64,000 nucleotides of DNA. Origin: Caballeronia novacaledonica. Lineage in GTDB: Bacteria; Pseudomonadota; Gammaproteobacteria; Burkholderiales; Burkholderiaceae. This document shows, one piece after another, positions 9,354 through 18,779 of this stretch; positions within the stretch are counted from its first letter, which is position 1, and each line of letters starts with the position of its first letter. Below the pieces are notes generated by a model. It was not told the DNA's origin, did no database searches, and saw only the letters and a list, made by a program, of their open reading frames with translations. The stretch spans positions 62,001-126,000 of the forward strand of contig NZ_OGTP01000019.1 of NCBI RefSeq assembly GCF_900258035.1, read 5' to 3'. A program made the position numbers and the translations under genes.

Positions 9354-9692
9354 TTAGAGCGCGTCGGCGCCGGTCTCGCCGGTGCGGATGCGAATGACCT
9401 GTTCAATCGCGGTGACGAAAATCTTTCCGTCGCCGATCTTTCCCGTGCGCGCGGCGCGTTCGACGGCCTCGATCGCCTGATCGACGATGTCGTCCGATAC
9501 GGCCGCTTCGATCTTCACTTTCGGCAGGAAGTCGACGACATACTCCGCGCCCCGATAAAGCTCGGTGTGCCCTTTCTGTCGGCCGAAGCCTTTCACCTCG
9601 GTCACCGTGATGCCCGAGACGCCGATGGCCGACAACGCTTCACGCGCTTCGTCCAGCTTGAACGGCTTGATGATTGCGGTAATGAGCTTCAT
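9354..9692 (-). CDS. glnK: Nitrogen regulatory protein PII (GlnK)
   Basis: Trimeric nitrogen/energy sensor, 112 residues, the usual length. Tyr51 in ELYRGAEYVVDFLPK is the uridylylation site on the T-loop. The C-terminal ligand-binding KIFVTAIEQVIRIRTGE segment is intact. GAGGG lies at good spacing before the ATG. Linkage to amtB indicates the GlnK type rather than GlnB. Expression is expected to be NtrC/sigma-54 dependent, given the promoter at 9817-9832. Confidence 0.96.
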   Translation of the reverse strand: MKLITAIIKPFKLDEAREALSAIGVSGITVTEVKGFGRQKGHTELYRGAEYVVDFLPKVKIEAAVSDDIVDQAIEAVERAARTGKIGDGKIFVTAIEQVIRIRTGETGADAL

Positions 9693-9816
9693 GAGTCCCT
9701 CGCTGTGGTGTGCTGATCCTTCGATGCCTTCTAAAGCGGGATGCGCTGGGTGCTACCGCGACGTCTGCCCTGCCGGGCCGCTCAAAGAAGCGTGCAGAAA
9801 AGGTCCGCGCCAGTTA

Positions 9817-9832
9817 TGCAACTCGTATGCCA
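9817..9832 (-). promoter_or_regulatory. Sigma-54 promoter of glnK-amtB
   Basis: On the minus strand TGGCATACGAGTTGCA matches the -24/-12 consensus TGGCACG-N4-TTGCA, with GG and GC at exact spacing. Transcription should start near 9806. Sigma-54 control of glnK-amtB by NtrC is well established in proteobacteria. Confidence 0.85.
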
Positions 9833-10002
9833 TGCGAGTGTTCATGCGGGTCTGGGCGATTTGCGGAAACCTTGGGCCGAAGGGTCTGCCGAACGGCCAA
9901 CGTGCGCCGCGTGTGCTGGCGCCGGGTGTGGTTCGTTGCTAGAGTGGTCTCGAGGTCCCGCAAAAAGGGGCAAGGGCGGACAACGCGAGCGTGCGGCAGC
10001 GC

Positions 10003-10008
10003 TAAAAT
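10003..10008 (+). promoter_or_regulatory. Candidate -10 box of ubiK
   Basis: GCTAAAATCG context with TAAAAT. It would give a leader of about 125 nt that includes the NtrC-like palindrome. No clear -35 is seen. Confidence 0.35.
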
Positions 10009-10106
10009 CGCGGCGCCTTAACGGTGCTCCTGGGCACGCCGGCATAGTTGCCGGCGCGCACCAATTTCGAACATTCGAAAAAACGGGGCACTGACCTAAC
10101 AATGAA

Positions 10107-10123
10107 TGCACTTTTTTTGTGCA
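10107..10123. promoter_or_regulatory. NtrC-type binding palindrome
   Basis: TGCAC-N7-GTGCA, a perfect palindrome with the spacing of the NtrC site TGCACC-N5-GGTGCA; the inner C/G pair is replaced by T. It lies about 310 bp upstream of the predicted glnK start, a reachable enhancer position. It also lies within the ubiK leader, just before its ribosome site. Confidence 0.5.
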
Positions 10124-10138
10124 AGGAAGGGAGAAACG

Positions 10139-10411
10139 ATGAAGCAGCCTAACGACGTTTTCAATGATCTGCAGCAGAAGATGAGCGAGCTCTTCAAGAA
10201 TTCGCCCGCGAAAGACGTCGAAAAAAACATGAAGGCGATGCTCTCGCAGGGGTTCTCGAAGCTGGATCTCGTGACGCGCGAGGAATTCGACACGCAGACG
10301 CAAGTGCTCGTGCGCACGCGCGCCCGTCTGGAAGAACTGGAGAAGCGCGTCGCGCAACTGGAGCAGCGTCTCGCGGGCGGCAGCGCCAGCGCCAGCACCG
10401 CGCAGGACTAA
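10139..10411 (+). CDS. ubiK: UbiK/YqiC-family ubiquinone biosynthesis accessory factor (BMFP domain)
   Basis: Small (90 residues) amphipathic and coiled-coil protein. YqiC/UbiK helps assemble the aerobic ubiquinone biosynthesis complex and can associate with membranes. The N-terminal half (VFNDLQQKMSELFKNSP) matches the family; the C-terminal half is a heptad coiled coil (ARLEELEKRVAQLEQRL). The ATG at 10139 has GGGAGA eight bases upstream; an in-frame ATG at 10106 lies before that site and is rejected. It is monocistronic here, divergent from glnK and followed by comM. Confidence 0.88.
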   Translation: MKQPNDVFNDLQQKMSELFKNSPAKDVEKNMKAMLSQGFSKLDLVTREEFDTQTQVLVRTRARLEELEKRVAQLEQRLAGGSASASTAQD

Positions 10412-10500
10412 ACACCGGTCCTGACGCATACCCCGGCGGGCGAGCCGCGAGTTTCTAGTTTGATTGCCGGCGCGGTGAAAGCGCCGATACAGGTGAAATC

Positions 10501-12045
10501 ATGTCGCTTGCCGTGGTACGCAGCCGCGCGCCCGCTCCTGGGCGCGCGCCCGAAGTCGTCGTCGAAGTCCATCTCGCCAACGGGTTGCCGTCGTTTTCCA
10601 TCGTCGGCCTGCCCGATCTCGAAGTCCGCGAAAGCCGCGAGCGCGTGCGCGCCGCGCTTCAGAACTGCGGTTTCGATTTTCCCGTCCGCAGAATCACCGT
10701 CAATCTCGCACCCGCCGATCTGCCGAAGGAAAGCGGCCGCTTCGATCTGCCGATCGCGCTCGGCATTCTTGCGGCGAGCGGGCAGATACCGGCCGAATCG
10801 CTGGAGCATCGCGAGTTCGCGGGCGAGTTGTCGCTGACGGGCGCGCTGCGTCCGATGCGCGGCGCGTTCGCGATGGTCTGCGGCGCGGCGCGCCACTATA
10901 CATCGATGCGCGATCCGGACACGCGCATTCCGGAAATCTACGTGCCGCTCGCAAGCGCGGCGGAGGCGGCGCTGGTGCCGGGCATCGAAGTCTTCGGCGC
11001 GGCGGATTTGCCGACGCTCTGCGCACATCTGAACAATGTCGCCGACGCGCGGCTGACGCCGGTTCGAGCCGCGCCGCTCGCCCCGATCGCCCCGCCCGCC
11101 GCCGATCTCGCCGACGTGATCGGCCATCCCGCCGCGCGCCGCGCACTCGAAGTGGCCGCGGCGGGCGGTCATCATCTGCTGATGGTCGGACCGCCCGGCG
11201 CCGGCAAATCGATGCTTGCCGCGCGCCTGCCGGGCCTGCTCCCGCCGATGGACGACGACGAAGCGCTCACCTCCGCCGCGATCCTGTCGGCGAGTTCGAT
11301 CGGATTTACGCCCGAGCAGTGGCGGCGACGGCCGTTCCGCGCGCCGCATCACTCTTCGAGCGCGGCGGCGCTCGTCGGCGGGCGCAATCCGCCGCAGCCG
11401 GGCGAGATCACGCTCGCGCATCTCGGCGTCCTGTTCCTCGATGAACTTCCCGAGTTCGACCGAAAGGTGCTCGAAACGCTGCGCGAGCCGCTCGAAGTCG
11501 GACAAATCACGATTTCCCGCGCCGCGCAGCACGCGGATTTTCCGGCCGCCTGCCAGCTCGTCGCCGCGATGAACCCGTGCCCGTGCGGCTGGCGCGGCGA
11601 TCCTGGCGGACGATGCCGCTGCTCACCCGATGTCGCCGCGCGCTATCTGCGCAAGCTGTCCGGGCCGCTGATGGACCGCATCGATATTCAGATCGAGCTT
11701 CCGGCGCTCTCGCCTGCGGAATTGTCGGCGCGCGGTGTGGAACGGGGCGAATCGAGCGCCGCAGTCGCGCAACGCGTCGCGGTGGCGCGCGACATTCAGA
11801 TGCATCGTCAGGGCAAGATCAACCGCGCGCTCGACGGCCGCGAAGCCGACGAAGTCTGCCGCCCCGATTCGAAAGGCGAAGCGCTGTTGCGTGCGGCCGG
11901 CGAACGCTTCGGTTGGTCGGCGCGCACGTACTACCGCGTGCTCAAGGTCGTGCGGACGATCGCCGATCTCGCCCGCGCCGACATGCCCGATGTGTCGCAT
12001 GTCGCCGAGGCGGTCCAGTATCGGCGTCTGCTGACGGTCGCGTGA
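10501..12045 (+). CDS. comM: ComM/YifB-family AAA+ ATPase (magnesium chelatase-like)
   Basis: AAA+ protein of the ComM family. In naturally competent bacteria ComM is a hexameric branch-migration helicase that extends incorporation of transforming DNA. It is 514 residues long. An N-terminal Lon-substrate-like domain (VVVEVHLANGLPSFSIVGLPD) is followed by Walker A GPPGAGKS (230-237), Walker B LFLDELPEF, the NPCPCG...CRC cysteine cluster and a C-terminal lid domain. It starts 89 nt after ubiK. Whether this organism is competent cannot be told from the window. Confidence 0.95.
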   Translation: MSLAVVRSRAPAPGRAPEVVVEVHLANGLPSFSIVGLPDLEVRESRERVRAALQNCGFDFPVRRITVNLAPADLPKESGRFDLPIALGILAASGQIPAESLEHREFAGELSLTGALRPMRGAFAMVCGAARHYTSMRDPDTRIPEIYVPLASAAEAALVPGIEVFGAADLPTLCAHLNNVADARLTPVRAAPLAPIAPPAADLADVIGHPAARRALEVAAAGGHHLLMVGPPGAGKSMLAARLPGLLPPMDDDEALTSAAILSASSIGFTPEQWRRRPFRAPHHSSSAAALVGGRNPPQPGEITLAHLGVLFLDELPEFDRKVLETLREPLEVGQITISRAAQHADFPAACQLVAAMNPCPCGWRGDPGGRCRCSPDVAARYLRKLSGPLMDRIDIQIELPALSPAELSARGVERGESSAAVAQRVAVARDIQMHRQGKINRALDGREADEVCRPDSKGEALLRAAGERFGWSARTYYRVLKVVRTIADLARADMPDVSHVAEAVQYRRLLTVA

Positions 12046-12424
12046 AGCGGGCCGGACGGGCGCTGGTCCACGCCATGCTAGGGAGAAAAGCGCTTGTCAA
12101 GACTTGACTTATTCACACTGAGACGATCCTGGCCGCTTTTTCGTCCGATCAAACCCCTGTTTTCAGTCGATTTTGCAGACCATTGATTTTATTGAATTAT
12201 TTAACTTGCCGCGAACGAAGGCAAACTAACGTAAACCGTATGAACCGGGCTTTTGCGCGCTACCGCACACTGTTTTCCACAAAGTTATCCACAAACGCTG
12301 TGGATAGCCGAAAAAGTCCATATGAATCCGCGAATTAGCGCGTAAACTTATGAAGGAACTTAGCTTCGTAACCTCGGCCTAAAGCGGTCTTAAGTCAGCA
12401 CCTGCAGAATTTCGAGGCCTTACT
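12046..12424. other. AT-rich intergenic region with DnaA-box cluster
   Basis: A gap of 379 bp between comM and a convergent lipoprotein gene. The section around 12150-12240 is clearly AT-rich against the GC-rich background (TTTTATTGAATTATTTAAC at about 12186-12204), and three DnaA-box-like sequences follow at 12273-12307. No ORF or terminator with a T-run was found. Confidence 0.6.
12273..12307. promoter_or_regulatory. Cluster of three DnaA-box-like sequences
   Basis: TTTTCCACA (12273-12281), TTATCCACA (12285-12293) and the inverted CTATCCACA (12299-12307). The second is the exact E. coli consensus and the other two differ by one base. Confidence 0.5.
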
Positions 12425-12985
12425 CTAAAAGAGTTTGAAAGATGTGAAGAATTGTTCCGCCTGTTCTCGTGGCAGTGTTTTGTCTGACACGATCGCAAGT
12501 TGATAGACATGTGCGCCACGCGCGACGAATCTCGCCTGGATCGTCCGCGACTCGCGTTTCGCGCCGCCTTCGCCTTTCACTTCCATTTCGCTTCCCAGCA
12601 CGCGGCCGCCGGCGGCCAGGTCGATTTGCGTCGCGCGCGCGTCGGGCCGCGCGTTCACGTTGCGCGCGAGCCCTTGCTGAAGGAAATCGAGCGTCGCACG
12701 CTGCAACTGCGGATCAGCGCTCGGCAGCACCACCGTGCCGACCGCGAACACGGCATCGCCGGCTTCGGCTGTCTGCATGCGCATCGTCATCGACTGGCCC
12801 GCGATCTCGATCTTCCGCTCGTCCGAGCGCGGCTTCGCGGGCAGCGTCACTTCGTAGCCGTCGTCGTTGTTCATCACGGTGCGCCAGTCGTACGAAGGCG
12901 TGCAGGCGAGCAACGCGCCGCATGCGACAGATGCGCACACCGCGCGATGCAGGAAATGAGGAAACACGGAGAAAAGTCGCTTCAT
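12425..12985 (-). CDS. Putative lipoprotein, function unknown
   Basis: 186 residues. The N-terminus is a lipoprotein signal peptide with lipobox LLAC (GALLACTPSYDW), so the mature protein is probably anchored to the periplasmic face of a membrane. The remainder is a single domain of about 150 residues with alternating strands and a terminal EQFFTSFKLF. I do not recognise a named family. The start at ATG 12985 gives a normal signal peptide; two in-frame ATGs at 13009-13012 are also possible and no ribosome site decides the matter. It is convergent with comM across the DnaA-box region. Confidence 0.75.
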   Translation of the reverse strand: MKRLFSVFPHFLHRAVCASVACGALLACTPSYDWRTVMNNDDGYEVTLPAKPRSDERKIEIAGQSMTMRMQTAEAGDAVFAVGTVVLPSADPQLQRATLDFLQQGLARNVNARPDARATQIDLAAGGRVLGSEMEVKGEGGAKRESRTIQARFVARGAHVYQLAIVSDKTLPREQAEQFFTSFKLF

Positions 12986-13070
12986 GAGGAGCCGCTGCGT
13001 GAAAACCATCATTATCGCGCTGCGATGCCGGGCTTATCGGCGCGTCACGAACCCATCTCGAAATTGGCGC

Positions 13071-13076
13071 TAAAAT
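13071..13076 (+). promoter_or_regulatory. Candidate -10 box of the TlpA-like gene
   Basis: TAAAAT in GGCGCTAAAATACG, 43 bp before the ATG, giving a leader of about 36 nt. The -35 is not convincing. Confidence 0.4.
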
Positions 13077-13118
13077 ACGCGCAGTCTCCGTTGAAGCGGA
13101 GAGCAATTCGAGGTCCAT

Positions 13119-13655
13119 ATGTCCCAAGCCACGCAAGACACCTCCACGCGCGCCAAGAGCCCGCTGCGCTATATCGTGATGGCGCTCGTCGCGGGCGTGA
13201 TCGCCTGCACCGGGTATTTCGCTTTCGGCGGCCAGCAGAAAGTGCCGGACGCGACATTCACGCTGCTTTCGGGACAGAAGATTTCCACGTCCGGCGATCT
13301 GAAGGGCAAGGTCTATCTCGTCAACTTCTGGGCGACGAGCTGCGAGACCTGCATGAAAGAAATGCCGCAGATGATCGACACGTACAACAAGTTCAAGGGC
13401 CGCGGCCTGGAATTCGTCGCGGTGGCGATGAACTACGACGCGCCGATGTACGTCAGCAACTACGCGCAGACGCGCAATCTGCCGTTCAAGGTCGCGATGG
13501 ACGACGGCAGCGCCGCCAAGCAGTTCGGCAACGTGCAACTCACGCCGACGACCTTCGTCATCGACAAGAACGGCAAGATCCTGAAGCGCTATGTCGGCGA
13601 GCCGACGTTCGCGGAACTGGATCAACTCTTGGACAAGGCGCTGGGTTCGGCATAA
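13119..13655 (+). CDS. TlpA-like membrane-anchored thioredoxin-fold protein
   Basis: 178 residues. One N-terminal membrane anchor (about residues 17-37) is followed by a periplasmic thioredoxin domain with the redox pair C75-x-x-C78 in WATSCETCMKEMP and the cis-proline segment TPTTFVID. This is the layout of the TlpA/ResA/CcmG group, which reduces periplasmic disulfides, for example during cytochrome c or copper-site maturation. A GAGG site lies about six bases before the ATG. No cytochrome maturation genes are nearby, so the client is unknown. A terminator follows. Confidence 0.88.
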   Translation: MSQATQDTSTRAKSPLRYIVMALVAGVIACTGYFAFGGQQKVPDATFTLLSGQKISTSGDLKGKVYLVNFWATSCETCMKEMPQMIDTYNKFKGRGLEFVAVAMNYDAPMYVSNYAQTRNLPFKVAMDDGSAAKQFGNVQLTPTTFVIDKNGKILKRYVGEPTFAELDQLLDKALGSA

Positions 13656-13679
13656 GCGCTTTCGACATCCGATTCGAAA

Positions 13680-13706
13680 CCCGCTGGCGACCAACCAGCG
13701 GGTTTT

Positions 13707-13708
<2 letters not shown>
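13680..13708 (+). terminator. Intrinsic terminator after the TlpA-like gene
   Basis: An 8-bp stem (13680-13687 with 13695-13702), 7-nt loop and six T. The T-run overlaps the 3' end of the convergent dctD. Confidence 0.88.
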
Positions 13709-15041
<1,333 letters not shown>

Positions 15042-15061
15042 GTATTACTCCAGCTATGTGT

Positions 15062-17065
15062 TTACGCGCGGCGCAGCGTCAATACGAATTCTGCGCCGTA
15101 CGATCCGTCCGCGTCGGCCTGCGTGCCGCCTTCGGGTCCGTCCGCGACGATCGGCGCCTCGCGATTGCGCGCGAGCAGCGTGCCGCCGTAATCGCGCGCG
15201 ATCGCCGATGAAATCGCGAGCCCGAGGCCCAGGCCTTGTCCCATTTCCTTCGTCGTGAAGAACGGCTCGAAAAGACGCGGCAGCGCGTCGGCGGGAATGC
15301 CGGGGCCGTTATCGCGCACGACGAGTTCGATCATGTCTTCATGCGCGTTTAGTTCGACGACGATGCGCGGCTTGTCGCACGACGCGACCGCATCGAGCGC
15401 GTTGCCGATCAGATTGATGAACACCTGTTCGAGCCGCAAGTCCTCGCACCGCACGAAGACGGGCGCGCTGCCGTCCGCGAGTTCCGGCGCGACATCGATG
15501 ACGGCGTTCTTCATGCGCGGACGCAGCATCGAAAACACTTGGCGCAATGCCCGCGCGACGTCCGCGCGCGCGTTCTTCGGCCGCGCCTTCGTGACGAACA
15601 GCTTCAACTGATTCGTGATGTTGCCCATGCGCTCGGTCAGCGACGCGATCGCTTCGAGATTCTCGCGCGCCGCCGCCTGATCGCCGCGCTCGATCAGGAC
15701 GCGCGTGTTGTCGGAGAAACTGCGCAACGCGGCGAGCGGCTGATTCAGTTCGTGCGTGATGCCCGCCGCCATCTGGCCGAGCGCGGCGAGCTTGCTCGCC
15801 TGAATGAGTTCGTCGTGGGCGGCGCGCAGATCCTGCTCCGCGCGCGTGCGCTCGTTGACTTCCCGCGTGAGTTGCGCGTTCGCTTCGGACAGATCCGCCG
15901 TGCGCTCCGCGACGCGCTCATTCAACTCGGCGTACGCGGTCTGCAGCAACTCGCGGCTGCGGATCATCTCGCGCACGCGCGCGCGGCGCATGCGCCAGTA
16001 GAACGCGAGCAGGCACAGCGACACGAACACGAGCGCCGTGACGATGACCGCGTTCTGCGCGGCGCTTTCGACGGGATCGAGCGCGGCCATCGTGATCAGT
16101 TGCCAGTCGGGCTCGCCGATCGAACGATGCGTTGCGAGAAACGCCGGCGCATGGCGCCCGTCCCGCCCGCCGCCGATACGCACGATCTGCGCGCCGCCTT
16201 CGAGCGTCTTCGCGACGGTCATCGGCAACGGTGTGATCGCTTGCTGGGCGTACTGGCGCGTCGCGTAGACCGAAGCCTCGATGTTCTGCGGCAGCGGCCG
16301 CACCGTGTGATATTTCCACGCCGGCACCGACGAGAGAAAGATGACGCCGTGATCGTCCGTGACGATGAGCGGCTCGGACGCATCGGCGCCTTGCAGCCAT
16401 TCGAGATTCAGCTTCACGACGACCACGCCGACGATCTCGCGCGTGCCTTCGCGATACACCGGCTGCGAGATGTAATAGCCGGGTTCGATGGAGATCGTCC
16501 CGATGCCGAAGAACCGGCCGACGCCGCCTTTCATGGCATCGATGAAATACGGCCGGAAGTTATAGTCCACGCCGACGAAGCTGTCGGCGGCGTTCCAGTT
16601 GCTCGCGGCGACGCTGATTCCGTTCGAGCGGATCAGATACGTGACCGTGGCATGCGCGCGTGCGTTGAGATCTTCGAGATAGCGGTTCGCGCGTTCGACG
16701 CTGGCCTGATCGGGATGATCGAGCGCGTTCTGCACGACAGGATGCCGCGACAGCAGATACGGCAGATATTCGTAGCGGTCGAGCGTGCTCTTGAGCGTGT
16801 TCGTGGTGCGATCGACGCGCGCGGCGGCGTTGAGCCTGAGTTCGTCGAGACCGTTTTGCCACGCGAGATGCCACGTGAGCGCGCAGCACGCCGCGAGCGC
16901 GGCGCAGAGCGCGAAAAACACGAGGATGCGGCGCGACACGTGAGCAGATTCCCGCGACTGAGGATCTGTCATTGTGGCATACGCGCCTTCGGGATACGGC
17001 TTCGGGAACGAGCCGGAAGGCGAACGCGGCGAAGCGCTCGTGGATCGAGGCTTCGCCGCGTTCAT
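15062..17065 (-). CDS. dctB: C4-dicarboxylate sensor histidine kinase DctB
   Basis: Inner-membrane kinase, 667 residues from the ATG at 17065. TM1 is at about 46-66 and TM2 at about 339-357, with a double-PAS-like periplasmic sensor domain between them that contains the SNWNAADSFVGVDYNFRPYF segment typical of DctB. A coiled linker leads to the H-box GITHELNQPL (His438) and the HATPase domain (N-box NLIGNALDAV, G-boxes DNGPGI and GQGLGLGLAI). The start is uncertain: ATG 16972 would remove 31 low-complexity residues. The longer form lies only 13 nt behind dctA, which favours coupling. Partner of DctD. Confidence 0.92.
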   Translation of the reverse strand: MNAAKPRSTSASPRSPSGSFPKPYPEGAYATMTDPQSRESAHVSRRILVFFALCAALAACCALTWHLAWQNGLDELRLNAAARVDRTTNTLKSTLDRYEYLPYLLSRHPVVQNALDHPDQASVERANRYLEDLNARAHATVTYLIRSNGISVAASNWNAADSFVGVDYNFRPYFIDAMKGGVGRFFGIGTISIEPGYYISQPVYREGTREIVGVVVVKLNLEWLQGADASEPLIVTDDHGVIFLSSVPAWKYHTVRPLPQNIEASVYATRQYAQQAITPLPMTVAKTLEGGAQIVRIGGGRDGRHAPAFLATHRSIGEPDWQLITMAALDPVESAAQNAVIVTALVFVSLCLLAFYWRMRRARVREMIRSRELLQTAYAELNERVAERTADLSEANAQLTREVNERTRAEQDLRAAHDELIQASKLAALGQMAAGITHELNQPLAALRSFSDNTRVLIERGDQAAARENLEAIASLTERMGNITNQLKLFVTKARPKNARADVARALRQVFSMLRPRMKNAVIDVAPELADGSAPVFVRCEDLRLEQVFINLIGNALDAVASCDKPRIVVELNAHEDMIELVVRDNGPGIPADALPRLFEPFFTTKEMGQGLGLGLAISSAIARDYGGTLLARNREAPIVADGPEGGTQADADGSYGAEFVLTLRRA

Positions 17066-17078
17066 GATGAACCCGCGC

Positions 17079-18368
17079 TCAGACGGTTTCGGCTTCGTTG
17101 CGGTCGGTCACGTCGACATCGCGTGACAGCGCCGCCTTCAGCTTGCTGCGGTCGAGTTCGTTCTCCCACGCCGACACGACGACCGTCGCCACGCCGTTAC
17201 CGACGATATTCGTCAGCGCGCGGCATTCCGACATGAAGCGGTCGATGCCGAGAATCAGCACCATGCCCGCGAGCGGAATGGTCGGCACGACGGCGAGCGT
17301 CGCGGCCAGCGTGATGAAGCCCGCGCCCGTGACGCCGGAAGCGCCCTTCGACGTGAGCATCGTCACCGCGAGCAGCGTCAGTTGCTGGCCCCACGAGAGA
17401 TCGGTATTCGTGGCCTGCGCGATGAACAGCACCGCCATCGTCATGTAGATGTTGGTGCCGTCGAGGTTGAACGAATAGCCGGTCGGCACGACGAGACCCA
17501 CGACCGAGCGCGAACAGCCGAGCTTTTCGAGCTTGAGCATCAGTTGCGGGAGCGCCGCTTCCGAAGACGACGTGCCGAGCACGATCAGCATCTCTTCCTT
17601 GATGTACGCGACGAACTTCAGGATGTTGAAGCCGACCATGCGCGCGATCGCGCCGAGCACGACGACGACGAAGATGATCGACGTCAGATAGAACGTGCCG
17701 ATGAGCTTGAGCATGGGCAGCAGCGAGCCGATGCCGTACTTGCCGATGGTGAACGCCATCGCGCCGAACGCACCGATCGGCGCGAGCTTCGTGATGATGC
17801 CGACCATGCCGAACAGGATGCTCGACAGCCCTTCGATGAAATTCGTCACGACCTTGCCGCGCTCGCCGACGTGCGCGAGCACCGCGCCGAACAGCAGTGC
17901 GATCAGCAGGATCTGGAGGATTTCACCTTGCGCGAACGCCGAGACCAGCGTGTCCGGGATGATGTGCATGAAGAAATCGACCGTGCTCTGGCCGTGCGCC
18001 TTCGTCGCGAAGGAATCGACGGCCTTGTGGTCGAGCGTCGTCGGATCGACGTTGAAGCCGACGCCGGGCTTCAGAATGTGCGTCGCCGCGAGACCGAGGA
18101 TCAGCGCGAACGTCGACACGATTTCGAAGTACAGGAGCGCCTTGCCGCCGACGCGCCCGACCTTCTTCATGTCTTCCATGCCGGCGATGCCGGTCACGAC
18201 GGTACAGAAGATGATCGGCCCGATGACCATCTTGATGAGTTTGATGAACGCATCGCCGAGCGGCTTCATGTCGGTGGCGAGCGCGGGATAGAAATGCCCG
18301 AGCGCGATACCGATGATGATGGCGACGATCACCTGCACGTACAGGACTTTATGGAGAGGTTTTTTCAC
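17079..18368 (-). CDS. dctA: C4-dicarboxylate/cation symporter DctA
   Basis: Inner-membrane symporter for succinate, fumarate and malate (DAACS family), 429 residues. Recognisable parts are the serine-rich reentrant loop GTSSSEAALPQL, the NLDGTNIYMTMA substrate/cation motif and the second hairpin TSKGASGVTGAGFI. I chose the GTG at 18368 (MKKPLHKVLYVQV), which has a GGAA ribosome site seven bases upstream and matches the family N-terminus; a TTG at 18383 is the alternative. It is first of dctA-dctB-dctD and has a sigma-54 promoter about 200 bp upstream. Confidence 0.95.
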   Translation of the reverse strand: MKKPLHKVLYVQVIVAIIIGIALGHFYPALATDMKPLGDAFIKLIKMVIGPIIFCTVVTGIAGMEDMKKVGRVGGKALLYFEIVSTFALILGLAATHILKPGVGFNVDPTTLDHKAVDSFATKAHGQSTVDFFMHIIPDTLVSAFAQGEILQILLIALLFGAVLAHVGERGKVVTNFIEGLSSILFGMVGIITKLAPIGAFGAMAFTIGKYGIGSLLPMLKLIGTFYLTSIIFVVVVLGAIARMVGFNILKFVAYIKEEMLIVLGTSSSEAALPQLMLKLEKLGCSRSVVGLVVPTGYSFNLDGTNIYMTMAVLFIAQATNTDLSWGQQLTLLAVTMLTSKGASGVTGAGFITLAATLAVVPTIPLAGMVLILGIDRFMSECRALTNIVGNGVATVVVSAWENELDRSKLKAALSRDVDVTDRNEAETV

Positions 18369-18576
18369 GATGGTTCCAGGCAAAAACAGGCGGTTGGCGA
18401 AAGGTCAGCCAGCGGCGAGCTTGGACGCGCGAGGGAGCGTTGCAATGCGCCTGAACGCGTCGGTCGAGCGGAAGCCGCTACGTCGTCGACGGATTCAGGG
18501 ACGTTTGGATGCGAGAGGGTTCACGAGCTTGTCTCCTTGGCTTTTATGGGCGGCTTCGCGGGCCGTGTGGTTATAT

Positions 18577-18592
18577 TGCAAGGTCGATGCCA
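18577..18592 (-). promoter_or_regulatory. Sigma-54 promoter of dctA
   Basis: On the minus strand TGGCATCGACCTTGCA fits the -24/-12 consensus with exact spacing. The start is expected near 18566. DctD activation of dctA through sigma-54 is established in rhizobia and Pseudomonas. Confidence 0.85.
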
Positions 18593-18651
18593 GTTTCCGA
18601 TCTTCTTAACTCTATGATTTGTCGCGGCATTTTCCCGCGCGCGGATATGCG

Positions 18652-18679
18652 GAATCCGAATTTCTGGAAATCCGGAATC
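18652..18679. promoter_or_regulatory. Candidate DctD upstream activating dyad
   Basis: Two 13-bp arms (18652-18664 and 18667-18679) match in inverted orientation at 11 of 13 positions around a 2-bp centre. The dyad is centred about 100 bp upstream of the predicted dctA start, a usual enhancer distance. Confidence 0.55.
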
Positions 18680-18723
18680 GCGACGTCCGACGATCTGGAC
18701 GGTCGTGGCATCGCTTCAGTCAT

Positions 18724-18750
18724 AAAAAAACCCACGGTCGCCCGTGGGTT
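18724..18750 (-). terminator. Intrinsic terminator of lipB-lipA
   Basis: A 9-bp perfect stem (18729-18737 with 18742-18750) with a 4-nt loop and a run of seven T on the minus strand, 30 bp after the lipA stop. Confidence 0.9.
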
Positions 18751-18779
18751 TTCCCCTTCCCAGACAGCGCCGAAACCGC

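Larger units (their letters stand above)
9693..10138. other. glnK/ubiK divergent intergenic region
   Basis: A stretch of 446 bp without a credible gene. It contains the sigma-54 promoter of glnK, a -10 box for ubiK, an NtrC-like palindrome and a GCCGGCA/TGCCGGC hairpin at about 10038-10055. The glnK leader predicted from the promoter is about 115 nt and shows no recognisable riboswitch. Confidence 0.6.
18369..18779. other. dctA upstream regulatory region
   Basis: 411 bp between dctA and lipA, both read leftward. It contains the dctA sigma-54 promoter, an upstream imperfect dyad and the lipA terminator. The predicted dctA leader of about 200 nt shows no obvious structured element. No credible ORF. 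Confidence 0.6.

Noticed and set aside
10021..10081. GCCGGCA/TGCCGGC hairpin and TTCGAA pair before ubiK as terminator or operator
   Set aside because: No T-run follows the hairpin, and paired TTCGAA words are too short to claim.
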